A stretch of DNA of 64,000 bases from Przewalskia tangutica (taxonomy: Eukaryota > Streptophyta > Magnoliopsida > Solanales > Solanaceae), in NCBI GenBank assembly GCA_029844215.1, contig CM056723.1, positions 86,482,790 to 86,546,789 on the forward strand, read 5' to 3'. The notes under the pieces were generated by a model that was not told the DNA's origin, did no database searches, and saw only the letters and a program-made list of their open reading frames with translations. The position numbers and the translations under genes are program-made. Positions 12,789 to 24,872 of this stretch are shown one piece after another (the first letter of the stretch is position 1; each line of letters opens with the position of its first letter).

Positions 12789-14503
12789 GTATGTGATTCT
12801 TCCTATCCTCTTCAGCATGATTATTTGTGAAATATATAGTGCAGTAGATACACGTGTGTTAAAGGAATTTGATTTTCCTTGTTGTGCCTTGACTTGATAT
12901 GAAGTGTAAAGGTCTTGATTGTTTGAAAAAGTAGGAAAATCTTATTCGTTAGTAATGGGTACTCGGTGGTTAAAGAATAAGCCATCTTGGTCTCATAAGG
13001 GCTTATAGTTGTAATTGGTTGGTTTAAAACATAAAGTGTTATAACGACTTTATGGGAAGTTTGTTATAACCACTTTATGTAGGTAAAAGAATGGTTTGTT
13101 GATTTCAAAAAGGTAAGAGACTTGACTTGTAATTGACCTAAATGATGTTGAAAAGTGTGAAATCTCATTCGTGAAAAATGAGTACTTGGTTTTTAAAAGA
13201 GTAATGTTGCATAAATTTTGGAAATGGGAATAAGAATCGAACAAGCCAATGCAGCGTTAATAAAGGAAATAGTAATGACAATTAATTATATTAAAACCAG
13301 TAGAAACTTCCATCTGCATAGAAGCTAAGTTAAGACAAAATTGTGTTACATTTCCTAGATCATGGCTGCTCTAATAAGAATTATTGTAATCAAGTTTTGA
13401 TCTTCTTAAAAATTCCAAAGTAAGGAACTCGATTTCTAAAAGAAAAGAGACTTAAGAATTTGAAGTGTTTTGGTTTAAAAGAAAGGCATGGTTTTGTCTT
13501 GACTTGTTTTAAAATATAAAGTGTTATAATAGCTTTATGGGAAGTTAGTTATAACGACTTTATGGAAAATAAAGAAACGGATTCATTATTGAATGTGGAA
13601 TGGTAACTTGTTTTTAAATATTGAACTCTTTGTGATGGAAACACATAAGTGGCTTGGTTATAAAAGGTAGGAGTACCTTGATCTTAAAGGGGTTAGATAC
13701 TTGGGTTTTAATGGTATACTTGACGTTGTGTTAAGAAGTGTTTAAAGTACCTTGAGTTGTGTGTAACTTGCCTGTGCTTGGTTGAGATAGCTTTGTTGTG
13801 CAAGTGTTTGATTTTGTGCTACCGAGCCTCTCGATGGAGGGCCGGCTATATGGTTGATTGATGGACATACTGACACGTTGGGTGGCCCACGGGTATGTTT
13901 CCACTATATCGATCCTTTTGGACATACTGACACGTTGGGTGGCCCACGGGTATGCTTCCACAGTGAGTATTCTCTTGTTATTTGTTTGGACATACTGACA
14001 CGTTGGGTAGCCCACGGGTATGCTTCCACAGTGAGTATTCTCTTGTTATTTGTTTGGACATACTGACACGTTGGGTAGCCCACGGGTATGCTTCCACAGT
14101 GAGTATTATCTTGTTAGTTGTTTGGACATACCGACACGTTGGGTGGCCCACGGGTATGCTTCCACAGGAATTGTTATCTTGTTATCGCCTTTGGGCATAC
14201 CGACACGTTGGATGGTCCACGGGTATGGGCCCACTAGGACGGTTCCAGGGCCATGCTTATACCGAGGTGAGATGCCGGGGCATGCGGCCATTGTGCGGTT
14301 TGAATTCCCGGGTTGTATTTGAGTGATGATTTCACGGGCATGAGTCCCTGACTTGACATGACTGCTTATATGTTGTGTACTGTAGTTTGGTTATCATACA
14401 TGTCTCCTGCTTTATATAGACTATTATGATTTCATTTACGATATTTTCGTTTCACATACTTGGTACTGTTATCGACCTCCTTGGGGCCGCGTTCATGCCG
14501 CAG
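12789..14503 (+). other. Candidate LTR leader intron in the solo LTR
   Basis: The donor is GCGAG|GTATGTG and the acceptor is CATGCCGCAG|GT, giving a 1715-bp interval that contains the 68-bp minisatellite. The same donor and acceptor words recur in order in the other LTR families. The branch-point region here reads TATCGAC where others read TACTGAC. This is a prediction; no transcript data are available. Confidence 0.45.
13863..14228. repeat. 68-bp minisatellite in the solo LTR
   Basis: Units start GGACATAC at 13863, 13920, 13988, 14056 and 14124, and a diverged unit starts near 14188. The core GCCCACGGGTATG is the complement-strand relative of the minisatellite cores in E and the array, so the repeats share an ancestor. 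Confidence 0.85.
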
Positions 14504-15290
14504 GTTGAGGTACATAGCTTGCTGATCCGCACTCTTAGGATCACTGTTCGGTTCTCGGAAAGCTCCATATCTCCGGAAGCTTGTCCTGTGGCACGGTTCC
14601 CTGAAGTGGTAGACTTTTGTATATTTAGGGGCATGGTGGGGCCCTGTCCCGTCATTATGGTTTTAAAATTCTTAGAGGTCTGTAGCACTGTTGTGGGCAG
14701 AGTTTGTAAGGATGTAACTGTTCAAGTTTTCATTTATGTACAAAAAGGTAACCGTTTGGGTTAGCCTGTTTTCTTATGTCACTGTTTTCTTTCATGAGTT
14801 TTTATTTCCGCTGGTTTTTCTCTGATGTTGTATCACTAGGGTGCCCGGGGTAAGGCACCAGTCACGGGCCCGAGGTCGGGTCGTGACACTACTAAAACGA
14901 CAAAAATTTATACCTTTATAAGCCCTTAAAATTTCCAAGATTCAAAGTCGCGCCTTAGCAATTCTTAGGTCCTTTCCTTAGGTTCCAATCCGCTCCAAGC
15001 ACTCCTTAGAAGCCTATGAAGAACTCATCTTCAAGTTCCAACTTCAAAGTTGAAGAACTCCTTATGTTTCCGCCTTGCGACTAATACGAAAACGTCGTTT
15101 TTCCGAAATCTTTCTATTGAGATATCCTTACAAAACCCTTAGGGACACTGGGTTAAAGTCTTGTGAACAAAGGATCAAAACTACAAAAATTTTGTGTGGC
15201 TACCATGTCAAACCCGAGAGCTCAATGAAGCACAAGACATGTTGTGATATTTTCTAAGTGTTGAAAACTAGTCTTACACTAGTAGCATGC

Positions 15291-15298
15291 TTATATAA
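15291..15298 (-). promoter_or_regulatory. TATA box, array LTR family
   Basis: The minus strand reads GTTATATAAGC about 485 bp inside the LTR 5' end. The same word is kept at 20995-21002, 26696-26703 and 32390-32397 in LTRs 2-4. Confidence 0.45.
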
Positions 15299-15780
15299 CA
15301 CATTGGATGGCTTAGACTTAAACAAATGGGTGGCTAAGATGAAGATCACAAGGATTAAGCACAAGTGGCAAGTTGACTTGGTCAACAATATCAAGCTTAG
15401 CAAGACTTATCTTCCACCATGGTAAATGACCATTTTACCCTTACACATTTCGACCAAGACCAAGTGTGGGGGTGCCACGTGTCGCCCTCTCATTCGTCCA
15501 TAAAATTCCGTAACCCTCGTGGGCCCCGCAAAACGTAAAATTCCTCGGGTGGGCCCCACGTGACCAAATCCGTAAAAAATAAATTTCCATAAGGTTAAGA
15601 GTTCCATACTCTTCAAATAATGCACTTTGAGAATCCAATTCTCAACAACGAACATTTTTCCTTTCCGACGTTCGGAAGATTTTCCGTCGGAAAAACAATT
15701 CTTCCTTTCGTACCAATTTCCAAGTCTTGATTCCTTACGTACATTCTCTTATACATGTCCTGGACTTACGGGATGTAACA

Positions 15781-15816
15781 TTCTTCCCCCCTTAGAAACA
15801 TTCGTCCCCGAATGTT
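15781..15816 (-). other. Polypurine tract and hairpin, array int1
   Basis: The tract complement TTCTTCCCCCCTTAG (15781-15795) adjoins LTR1. Inverted repeat AACATTCG/CGAATGTT lies at 15797-15816. The matching tract beside LTR2 (21485-21499) has one pyrimidine interruption; the one beside LTR3 (27185-27199) is intact. Confidence 0.8.
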
Positions 15817-16680
15817 CTTAGTCGGTTGTCAAGCTATACAAACTCCGGCATAAACTCTATACTATGCCTCTCAATCAAAACTGCACAAGACCAACGATGC
15901 CACACATGGCCACCACAACATACGTAAACATATCAATGGACCTTCCGTCCGCGACCCCTCCTCACAAAACTCGAAGGTTACAGTCTTATCACAAACAAGA
16001 TCTTTTAGGGGTCACTTTCTTTCCTTACTTGTCATACTTTCTCGTACTTTCAAACTTATCTAGTACACGTACAAAATCTCAAATATTGTTTCTGTTCTCC
16101 AATCCTTGGAGTTACTATCCAAACTTGGCCATATTCTTACTTACATTCCCGTTAAGGCTCTTCTCGGTCCTTACGACCTGATTCCGGTGGAACGCGTCCA
16201 CAAACTCGTACAACGATCAACCAGACTTGGGCCTTGCACCCTCGTGACCCTACCACATAACGGGACCATTTCTAACTGACATCACCCCATTCCATACTAC
16301 CGGTTGACCCGAAATGAGTCCATAACCCGACTCATCGTCACACTTAACTTCTCATTCTTAGCCTGAACTAAAACTCTCTCTTATCTCAAGGTACTTCTCA
16401 CCCTATCCCCCTATTCACTAGAGGTTTGTCACATAGGTCGAAGTATTTCTACCGTACATTCTTCCCTATTGGTCTTACACTGTTATGGGGTAATTACAAC
16501 TTGTGAACTCTACACAACTATAGTCTCAGTTCACTTATCATTCTTGTCAACATTCATAACTTTTCACTTTACTAATCAAAGTATTCCTACCTCTGGGGGT
16601 ACTATCACTTACAACTGCTAGCAATAAAGGGAAAACATATACGCTAGGGTAAAATCTGAATCTATCAATGCACGTATGAT
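15817..16680 (-). other. Noncoding tail of array int1
   Basis: This stretch lies between the gag stop and the PPT hairpin where pol would be expected. No RT, RNase H, integrase or chromodomain motif is readable. A part near 16195-16330 matches the equivalent noncoding part of E (57160-57330) and, more distantly, B (42785-42930). A 105-codon open frame on the plus strand (15864-16181) recurs in int2 and int3 but is absent from E, so I do not call it a gene. Confidence 0.65.
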
Positions 16681-17507
16681 TCAAAAGAATCGAAATATAC
16701 CTGTAACCCCATGCGATGTCGCCTCCTGATCCCGTCCCGTAGTCACGTCATCTCTGCGGTTCGAAGGACCGCCAGAACTATAAACTCCACCCTGACCTCT
16801 ACCACGACTGGCTGACATCTGAACACGCCTCGGGGGCCTTTGTGGAGGAAAGGTAACCAACCATCGGCCTCATAGGCTGAGCCACCTACGGTGCTCTTTC
16901 TAACAGACATTCCCACTTCTTGTGGCTTGACGGTCACAATAATAACAAACACTGTGCCATGACGGCATTTCCCAAATGACGCTTACTACATTGGAAACCG
17001 AGGAATATGGCCTCGATCGAGAAAATCCTCTGCTCCTCGAGAACCTCGACCTGGAGCTTGGACCGCTCTAAATACCTTGTGGGGTCCAATATCCCACCGT
17101 GAGCCGCGGGGGTATGTCTTGGGTAGGTGGGACGAATATCTCACTCGCCGTGGCCGTGGCCCAAGAACTCACCGGGATAACAAACCGGTCTAGCCTCTTA
17201 CGCCGATCTCCGCTGCCTCTACCCTCTGTACACTGTATGTATCGCCGAATAACCTCCCGCTGATGAAATCGTAGCACCGCTTATCTTGGTCAATAACATA
17301 ATCGCTTCCTCACGACCCTATAGTCTTCTCCTAACGAGAAACGGAGGCTCAGTCTGGGGCCTCAAAACCTGGCGCAGAAGAACTCGCCGACTGCGGCACA
17401 ACATCCGGTATACCCTTGGCATAAGCCCTATCAACTCTCTGAGTCTGACTAGTAGCTCCTGCTACTCCTTTGCCCTTCTGGGCGGCTGTTGCCCTCCTTG
17501 GAGGCAT
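16681..17507 (-). pseudogene. gag pseudogene, array int1
   Basis: The start at 17507 is set by homology (ATGCCTCC), with a signature like MPPRRATAAQKGKGVAGAT, and the stop by alignment to int2. The frame is broken several times. The zinc-knuckle region at about 16895-16985 is recognisable but has lost bases relative to int2. As in int2 and E, the text runs from the N-terminal segment almost directly to the RKRARPV...EFLDELPQQ linker, so the capsid core is absent. Several of the breaks are one- or two-base losses in GC-rich words and may be consensus errors. Confidence 0.7.
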
Positions 17508-17694
17508 AACTGTAACACAAAATTACGTCAGAGAGGAATTATCTTACTAACACAGCTCTATGGCACGATCTTAGAGTGAGAAGAATAGAAACCAACTCTT
17601 AAAAGTCCTGTAGCCTCTTGTTTATGGGTGTGGCGCGCAACACACCGATAATCAAGACTCTACTAGACACGGTCTTTAGACATTCCGAGGGATC

Positions 17695-17705
17695 GCTCGA
17701 TACCA
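17695..17705 (-). other. Damaged primer-binding site next to array LTR2
   Basis: The plus strand reads GCTCGATACCA where intact sites read GCTCTGATACCA. The spacer to the LTR is shortened from four bases to one. The sites beside LTR3 (near 23412-23422) and LTR4 (near 29080-29090) show the same missing base, and the last is further damaged. Confidence 0.65.
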
Positions 17706-18386
17706 CTGTCACGCCCGAACCCGGGCGTGGATCGGTGCCCTACAGGCACCCTTCTACCTTAACAACTAAGTAAACTGCGGAAATTAAATAACACCTTTTT
17801 TTTTTTAAAACCAACATACGTGCAAGGGCAAAGCCGACAAGGCTGCCATAATATACATACTCAAAAGACACTACACTGTACATGAGTCCAATACCACATA
17901 TGAATACAGACCTCTAAGAGTTTTACCGAAATATGACGGGACAAGGCCCCGCCGTAACCATAACAGTACAAATGCCTGTACTGAAAGAACTTATACCAAA
18001 AAGATAAACTCCCGAACAGAAGGAGCTATCCAAAAACTCTGAGCAGGGTCCTACACCTGTAGATCACCAAATCGTACCTAAACTCGCGGCATGAACGCAG
18101 CCTCAAGGAGGTCAAGACGAAGAATGTACCAAGTATGTGAGCGATGAAATCAGTAATGAAATCATAACGATCTAAACAAAGCAGAGACGTGTATGATAGC
18201 CAACCTACGATACACAATACATAAGCGATTATATCAAGTCGTGGACGCATGCCTCAAAGTCACTACTCAAATATAACCATGGGTCTCACGCCCATAATAT
18301 CAATCATGCGTGGAATCCTTTCTCACCGCGATCCATGATATAATGTAACACCAATAAGCATATCCAAGGAGTATCCCTCGTGGTCG

Positions 18387-18812
18387 CATGCCCCGGAATC
18401 TCACATCGTATAAGCATGACCATGGGGTATACAAATAAATCCGGGAATCAAACCCGCTCCTGGTCACATGCCCCGGAATCCCACATCGTATAAGCATGTC
18501 CAAGGAGTATCCCTCGTGGTCGCATGCCCCGGCATCCCACATCGTATAAGCATGACCATAGGGTATCCCTCGCGGGCGCATGCCCCGACATCCCCCATCG
18601 TATAAGCATGACCGTAGGGTAACACAAAAAAATCCGGGCATCTAACCCGACTCCTGATCACATGCCCCGGAATCCCACATCGTATAAGCATGTCCAAGGA
18701 GTATCCCTCGTGGTCGCATGCCCGACATCCCACATCGTATAAGCATGACCATAGGGTATCCTCGCGTCGCATGCCCCGTTATCCCACATCGTATAAGCAC
18801 GATCGTAGGGTA
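18387..18812. repeat. 56-bp minisatellite in array LTR2
   Basis: Same unit family as 9165-9592, with scattered base losses. Confidence 0.85.
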
Positions 18813-18963
18813 ACACAAATAATGGAAGCATACCGTGGAATCCCACTCACCGCTTGCGACGCCCAAGTAAACTTACAACAAGGCGTGACCTCCAACCGAG
18901 AGTCGCGCAACGTAATAAAACATAATACTTGCACTCAAAGGCTATCACCAAAGACATATAGGA

Positions 18964-19183
18964 AATTCTCAATTAATCAAGCCAAAGTACTTATCTAGGC
19001 ACAGTTAGAATAATTCTCAATTAACCAAGCCAAAGTACTTATCAAGGCACACTTAGACTAATTCTCAATTAATCAAGCCAAAGTACTTATCAAGGCACAC
19101 TTAGACTAATTCTCAATTAATCAAGCCAAAGTACTTATCAAGGCACACTTAGACTAATTCTCAATTAATCAAGCCAAAGTACT
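18964..19183. repeat. 48-bp minisatellite in array LTR2 (four units plus partial)
   Basis: Unit starts are 18964, 19012, 19060, 19108 and 19156, the same copy number as LTR1. Confidence 0.93.
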
Positions 19184-21484
19184 ACGTACGTACATTCTTT
19201 TCAAAAAACTCCTTTTTATGTAATACCCCAAGATACTAACACCCGTAGTATCAAGGTGTGTCTATTTTTCAAAGTAAGTTACTACACTTTAGAAAACTCA
19301 TTTCAAAGCTTGAAATCAAGTAACTTCAAATTTTCACAATCAAGGCAACTCATGCCCATTAATCAAAATAGACAACTTTCTAAACCTTCCATAAAGCCGT
19401 TATAACCAACTTCCCATAAAGCCGTTATAACCCTTTATGGTTTTTAGACAATTTCATTCCTTTTATAACCAAGAGACTTATACTTTTAAAACCAAGTATC
19501 ATATGCTTACAAATCAAGTTCTTAACTTTCAAAATACTTCAAGTCTCTTAATATTTAGAAAACAAGTTTCTTCTACTTTTAAACCTCAAGTAACTTACAC
19601 CTTTAAAAACAAGTTACTTCTCTTAAATCATGTCATTTCTCCTCTTTTAAAACAATTAAGTAAATCACTCCTTTGACTTCCCTAAAGTCATTAAAACGAC
19701 CATTAGGTTTTGGAACTAAGGCACTAGCCAAAAGGTATGCAAACCACTTCCTTTTCAAGACTCCATGTACTTTAAGCAAAATACTTTCACTTTTAAGAAT
19801 CCAAACTTCACTAAGGAAATGGATTATACAACTTACAATTTAAACATCAAAGTACAATCAAATGAGTACGTAGAACGAATTCTATTTTAGGCAATCCGAA
19901 TACAACCAAGGAATGGATCATTTAAGGAGTAGGACATACTTTCTTTATCTTAAGGAATCATGCTAGAAGAGGAGATAGTTCACATACCTTTTCGGCTAAA
20001 TCCACAAGCTAAGCCGAATACGTCGTACGTAGAAGTGTCAACCTATAATGGTCACAACAAGACTATCAACTTCTAGTCTCTAACGTAGAATAATACTAAG
20101 TATACGGTCTCTAATTCTACGGAAAATCGGGCAGCACCTCCTTTGTTTCTACTCACTTTGCCATCTTTTTCAAGGTCAAATACAATAACCAACACGCCAC
20201 ATTTAAGGCTCCAAACAACAACCAAACAAAGGGGATTACACGTCTTACAATACGTGTAAAATTCCGCCCCACAATTCATACAAAGTAGTTTAATACTCAC
20301 TAGCCATTCTCGGCCAACAATAACCAACAACACTAAGTCTTTTCGAATCCTTTTCCAATTCCAAGTTCTAAGGTCTAACATGTTATATAGCCATGAACAA
20401 CTTCAACAACTACAGTTTCCTTCTTTAAACAACATGCGACAACTTAAACTAATAATCGACTTGAATTGTAATCTTAAAGCTAAACATGCTAGTTTTTGGA
20501 TTAGGGTTCCAATAGTCAATATACTTATCAAACTTCATAATGTACACCTCATGCTTGCTAATATCCTTAGCTACTACAACAAGTAAATCTTAACTACTAA
20601 AACGACAAAATTTATACCTTTATAAGCCCTTAAAATTTCCAAGATTCAAAGTCGCGCCTTAGCAATTATTAGCTCCTTTCCTTAGGTTCCAATCCGCTCC
20701 AAGCACTCCTTAGAAGCCTATGAAGAACTCATCTTCAAGTTCCAACTTCAAAGTTGAAGAACTCCTTAAGTTTCCGCCTTGCGACTAATACGAAAACGTC
20801 GTTTTTCCGAAATCTTTCTATTGAGATATCCTTACAATACCCTTAGGGACATTGGGTTAAAGTCTTGTGAACAAAGGATCAAAACTACAAAAATTTTGTG
20901 TGGCTACCATGTCAAACCCGAGAGCTCAATGAAGCACAAGACATGTTGTGATATTTTCTAAGTGTTGAAAACTAGTCTTGCACTAGTAGCATGCTTATAT
21001 AACACATTGGATGGCTTATACTTAAACAAATGGGTGGCTAAGATGAAGATCACAAGGATTAAGCACAAGTGGCAAGTTGACTTGGTCAACAATATCAAGC
21101 TTAGCAAGACTTATCTTCCACCATGGTAAATGACCATTTTACCCTTACACATTTCGACCAAGACCAAGTGTGGGGGTGCCACGTGTCGCCCTCTCATTCG
21201 TCCATAAAATTCCGTAACCCCCGTGGGCCCCGCAAAACGTAAAATTCCTCAGGTGGGCCCAACGTGACCAAATCCGTAAAAAATAAATTTCCATAAGGTT
21301 AAGAGTTCCATATTGTTCAAATAATGCACTTTGAGAATCCAATTCTCAACAACGAACATTTTTCCTTTCCGACGTTCGGAAGATTTTATGTCGGAAAAAC
21401 AATTCTTCCTTTCGTACCAATTTCCAAGTCTTGATTCTTTACGTACAATCTCTTATACATGTCCTGGACTTACGGGATGTAACA

Positions 21485-22384
21485 TTCTTCACCCCTTAGA
21501 AACATTCGTCCCCGAATGTTCTTAGTCGGTTGTCAAGCTATACAAACTCCGGCATAAACTCTATACTATGCCTCTCAATCAAAACTGCACAAGACCAACG
21601 ATGCCACACATGGCCACCACAACATACGTAAACATATCAATGGACCATCCGTCCGTGACCCTTCCTCACAAAACTCGAAGGTTACAGTCTTATCACAAAC
21701 AAGATCTTTTAGGGGTCACTTTCTTTCCTTACTTGTCATACTTTCTCGTACTTTCAAACTTATCTAGTACACGTACAAAATCTCAAATATTGTTTCTGTT
21801 CCCCAATCCTTGGAGTTACTATCCAAACTTGGCCATATTGTTACTTACATTCCCGTTAAGGCTCTTCTCGGTCCTTACGACCTGATTCCGGTGGAACGCG
21901 TCCACAAACTCGTACAACGATCAACCAGACTTGGGCCTTGCTCCCTCGTGACCCTACCACATAACGGGACCATTTCTAACTAACATCACCCCATTCCATA
22001 CTACCGGTTGACCCGAAATGAGTCCATAACCCGACTCATCATCACACTTAACTTCTCATTCTTAGCCTGAACTAAAACTCTCTCTTATCTCAAGGTACTT
22101 CTCACCCTATCCCCCTATTCACTAGAGGTTTGTCACATAAGTCAAAGTATTTCTACCGTACATTCTTCCCTATTGGTCTTACACTGTTATGGGGTAATTA
22201 CAACTTGTGAACTCTACACAACTATAGTCTCAGTTCACTTATCATTCTTGTCAACATTCATAACTTTTCACTTTACTAATCAAAGTATTCCTACCTCTGG
22301 GGGTACTATCACTTACAACTGCTAGCAATAAAGGGAAAACATATACGCTAGGGTAAAATCTGAATCTATCAATGCACGTATGAT
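21485..22384 (-). other. PPT, hairpin and noncoding tail of array int2
   Basis: The tract complement reads TTCTTCACCCCTTAG, with one base breaking the purine run. The hairpin arms are at 21501-21520. The rest is collinear with the int1 tail and has no pol motif. Confidence 0.7.
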
Positions 22385-23232
22385 TCAAAAGAATCGAAAT
22401 ATACTTGTAACCCCATGCGATGTCGCCTCCTGATCCCGTCCCGTAGTCACGTCATCTCTGCGGTTCGAAGGACCGCCAGAACTATAAACTCCACCCTGAC
22501 CTCTACCACGACTGGCTGACATCTGAACACCCTGCCCTGGGGGACGCACAGCTGTGGAGGAAAGGTAACCAACCATCGGCCTCATAGGCTGAGCCACCTT
22601 ACCGGTGCTCTTTCTAACAGGACATTCCCACTTCTTGTGGCCCGGACGGTCACAATAATAACAAACACCTGTGCCATGACAGCATTTCCCCAAATGACGC
22701 TTACTACATTGGAAACACTGAGGAATATGTGGCCTCGACAGAGAAAATCCTCTGCTCCTCTGAGAACCACGACCCCTGGAGCTTGGACCGGCTCCTAAAT
22801 ACCTTGTGGGGTCCAATATCCCACCTGTGAGCTGCGGGGTATGTCTGGGTGGTGGGACGAATATCTCACTCGCCCGAGGCCGCTCGCCCAAGAACTCACC
22901 GGATAACCAACCGGTCTAGCCTCTTACGCCGATCTCCGCGTTGGCCTCTACCCTCTGCACACTGTCTGCATCGCCGAATAACCTCCTGCGATGAAATCTG
23001 TAGCACCGCTATCTTGGTCAATAACATAATCGCTTCCTCACGACCCTATAGTCTTCTCCTAATCGAAAGCGTGAGGCTCGTGTCGGGGCCTCAAAACCTA
23101 GCGCAGAACTCACCGATCTGCACAACAACATCCAGATACCTCGGGCATAAGCCCTATCAACTCTCTGAGTCCGACTAGTAGCTCCTCGCTACTCCTTTGC
23201 CCTTCGGGCGGTTGTTGCCCTCTCGGAGGCAT
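22385..23232 (-). pseudogene. gag pseudogene, array int2
   Basis: The 3' half is open for 168 codons (22891-22385). It contains the linker SRGRGSQRSRGF, the short knuckle CFQCSKRHLGKC and an intact CX2CX4HX4C knuckle, CYYCDRPGHKKWEC, followed by an arginine/glycine-rich SASRGRGQGG tail. The N-terminal part, from an ATG at 23232, is frameshifted. In this family the knuckles bind the RNA genome. The capsid core is missing, as in E. This is the best preserved nucleocapsid in the array. Confidence 0.78.
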
Positions 23233-24084
23233 AATCAGAACACAAAATTACGTCGAGAGGAATTATCTTACTAACATGCTTCTGGCACGATCTTAGAGTG
23301 AGAAGAATAGAAACCAACTCCTAAAAGTCCAGAGCCTCCTGTTTATGGGTGTGGCGCGCAACACACCGATAATCAAGACTCTACTAGACACGGTGCAGAC
23401 ATTCCGAGATCGCTCGATACCACTCTGTCACGCCCGAACCCGGGCGTGGATCGTGCCCTACACAGGCACCCTTCTACCTTACAAACTAAGTAAATCGCAA
23501 ATTAAATAACACCTTTTTTTTTAAAACCAACATACGTGCAAGGCAAAGCCGACAAGCTGCCATAATATACATACTCAAAAGACACTACACTGCATACGAG
23601 TCCAATCCACATATGAATACGCACTCTAAGAGTTTTATGAAATATGACGGACAAGGCCCCGCCGCACCCATAATCGTACAAAAGCACATCGAAAGAACTT
23701 ATACCAAAAAGATAAACTCCGAATGAAGGAGCTATCCAAAACTCGAGCAGGTCCTACACTGCAGATCACCAAATCTGCGTACCTAAACTGCGGCGATGAA
23801 CGCGGCCGAAGGAGGTCGATCGAAGAATGTACTAAGTATGTGAGCGATGAAATGCGTAATGAAATCATAACGATCTAAACAAAACAGGAGACGTGTATGA
23901 TAGCCAACCTACAGTACCCACTACATAAGCAGTTATATCAAGTCAGGGACGCATGCCCGCAAAGTCACTACTCAATTATAACCATGGGTCTCACGCCCAT
24001 AATATCAATCATGCCCGTGGAATCCTTTCTCACCGGCGATCCATGATATAATGTAACACCAATAAGCATATCCAGGAGTATCCT

Positions 24085-24450
24085 CGTGGTCGCGTGCCGA
24101 ATCCCACATCGTATAAGCATGACCATGGGGTATACAAACAACCGAATCAAACCCGCTCGGTCACATGCCTTAATCCCACATCGTATAAGCATGTCGAGGG
24201 TATCCTCGCGACGCGTGCCCGGCATCCCACATCGTATAAGCATGACCGTAGGGTAACACAAACAAATCCGGGAATCTAACCCGACTCCTGGTCACATGCC
24301 CCGGAATCCCACATAGTATAAGCATGTCCAAGGAGTATCCCTCGTGGTGGCATGCCCCGGCATCCCACATCGTATAAGCATGACCATAGGGTATCCCTCG
24401 CGGTCGCATACCCCGGCATCCCACATCGTATAAGCATGACCGTAGGGTAA
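24085..24450. repeat. 56-bp minisatellite in array LTR3
   Basis: Same family as in LTR1; the first units are eroded by base losses and the last ones are clean. Confidence 0.82.
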
Positions 24451-24604
24451 CACAAATAATGGAAGCATACCCGTGGAATCCCACCTCACTGTCGTGACGT
24501 CCAAGTAAACTTACAACAAGGCAGCCGACCCTCCAACCGAGAGTCGCGGCAACGTAATAAAACATAATATTTGCACTCAAAGGCTATCACCAGCACATAT
24601 AGGC

Positions 24605-24872
24605 AATTCTCAATTAATCAAGCCAAAGTACTTATCAAGGCACACATAGAATAATTCTCAATTAACCAAGCCAAAGTACTTATCAAGGCACACTTAGACT
24701 AATTCTCAATTAATCAAGCCAAAGTACTTATCAAGGCACACTTAGACTAATTCTCAATTAATCAAGCCAAAGTACTTATCAAGGCACACTTAGACTAATT
24801 CTCAATTAATCAAGCCAAAGTACTTATCAAGGCACACTTAGACTAATTCTCAATTAATCAAGCCAAAGTACT
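24605..24872. repeat. 48-bp minisatellite in array LTR3 (five units plus partial)
   Basis: Unit starts are 24605, 24653, 24701, 24749, 24797 and 24845, one unit more than LTR1 and LTR2. Confidence 0.93.

Larger units (their letters stand above)
11379..14888 (+). mobile_element. Plus-strand solo LTR nested in array LTR1
   Basis: This 3510-bp sequence starts TGTTACACCCCGTAAATT and ends GGTCGGGTCGTGACA. It is flanked by CTACT at 11374-11378 and 14889-14893. Array LTR2 shows the uninterrupted target (20575-20600). No PBS, internal region or second LTR follows, so it is a solo LTR, normally the product of recombination between two LTRs. It belongs to a different LTR family from its host but has the shared modules: GACAAGTGTC (11880-11889), leader hairpin (12488-12511), donor-like site (12789), a 68-bp minisatellite, acceptor-like site (14503) and the conserved terminus. 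A GC-rich block rich in GCCGCGGCGC (11670-11815) is peculiar to this copy. Confidence 0.92.
8477..15780 (-). mobile_element. Array LTR1 (terminal 3' LTR), carrying a solo LTR
   Basis: It starts TGTCACGCCCCAAACC and ends GGGATGTAACA, with the polypurine tract complement immediately to the right. Removing the solo LTR and its duplicated CTACT (3515 bp) leaves 3789 bp, matching LTRs 2-4 (3759-3779 bp). It contains the 56-bp and 48-bp minisatellites, a splice-acceptor-like site at 8851, a donor-like site at 10767, the leader hairpin at 11016-11039, a TATA-like TTATATAA at 15291-15298 and GCCACGTGTC at 15474-15483. Confidence 0.88.
17707..21484 (-). mobile_element. Array LTR2
   Basis: This 3778-bp LTR has a damaged PBS on its left and a PPT complement on its right, so it serves as 5' LTR of int1 and 3' LTR of int2. 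From about 18950 to its right end it is nearly identical to LTR1. Its left 1.2 kb shows many CTG/CAG-associated differences. GCCACGTGTC is at 21178-21187. Confidence 0.9.

Noticed and set aside
15864..16181. 105-codon plus-strand frame repeated at 21568-21885 and 27267-27584
   Set aside because: Antisense to the element; the three copies are recent duplicates so conservation carries no weight, and the homologous part of E has no such frame.
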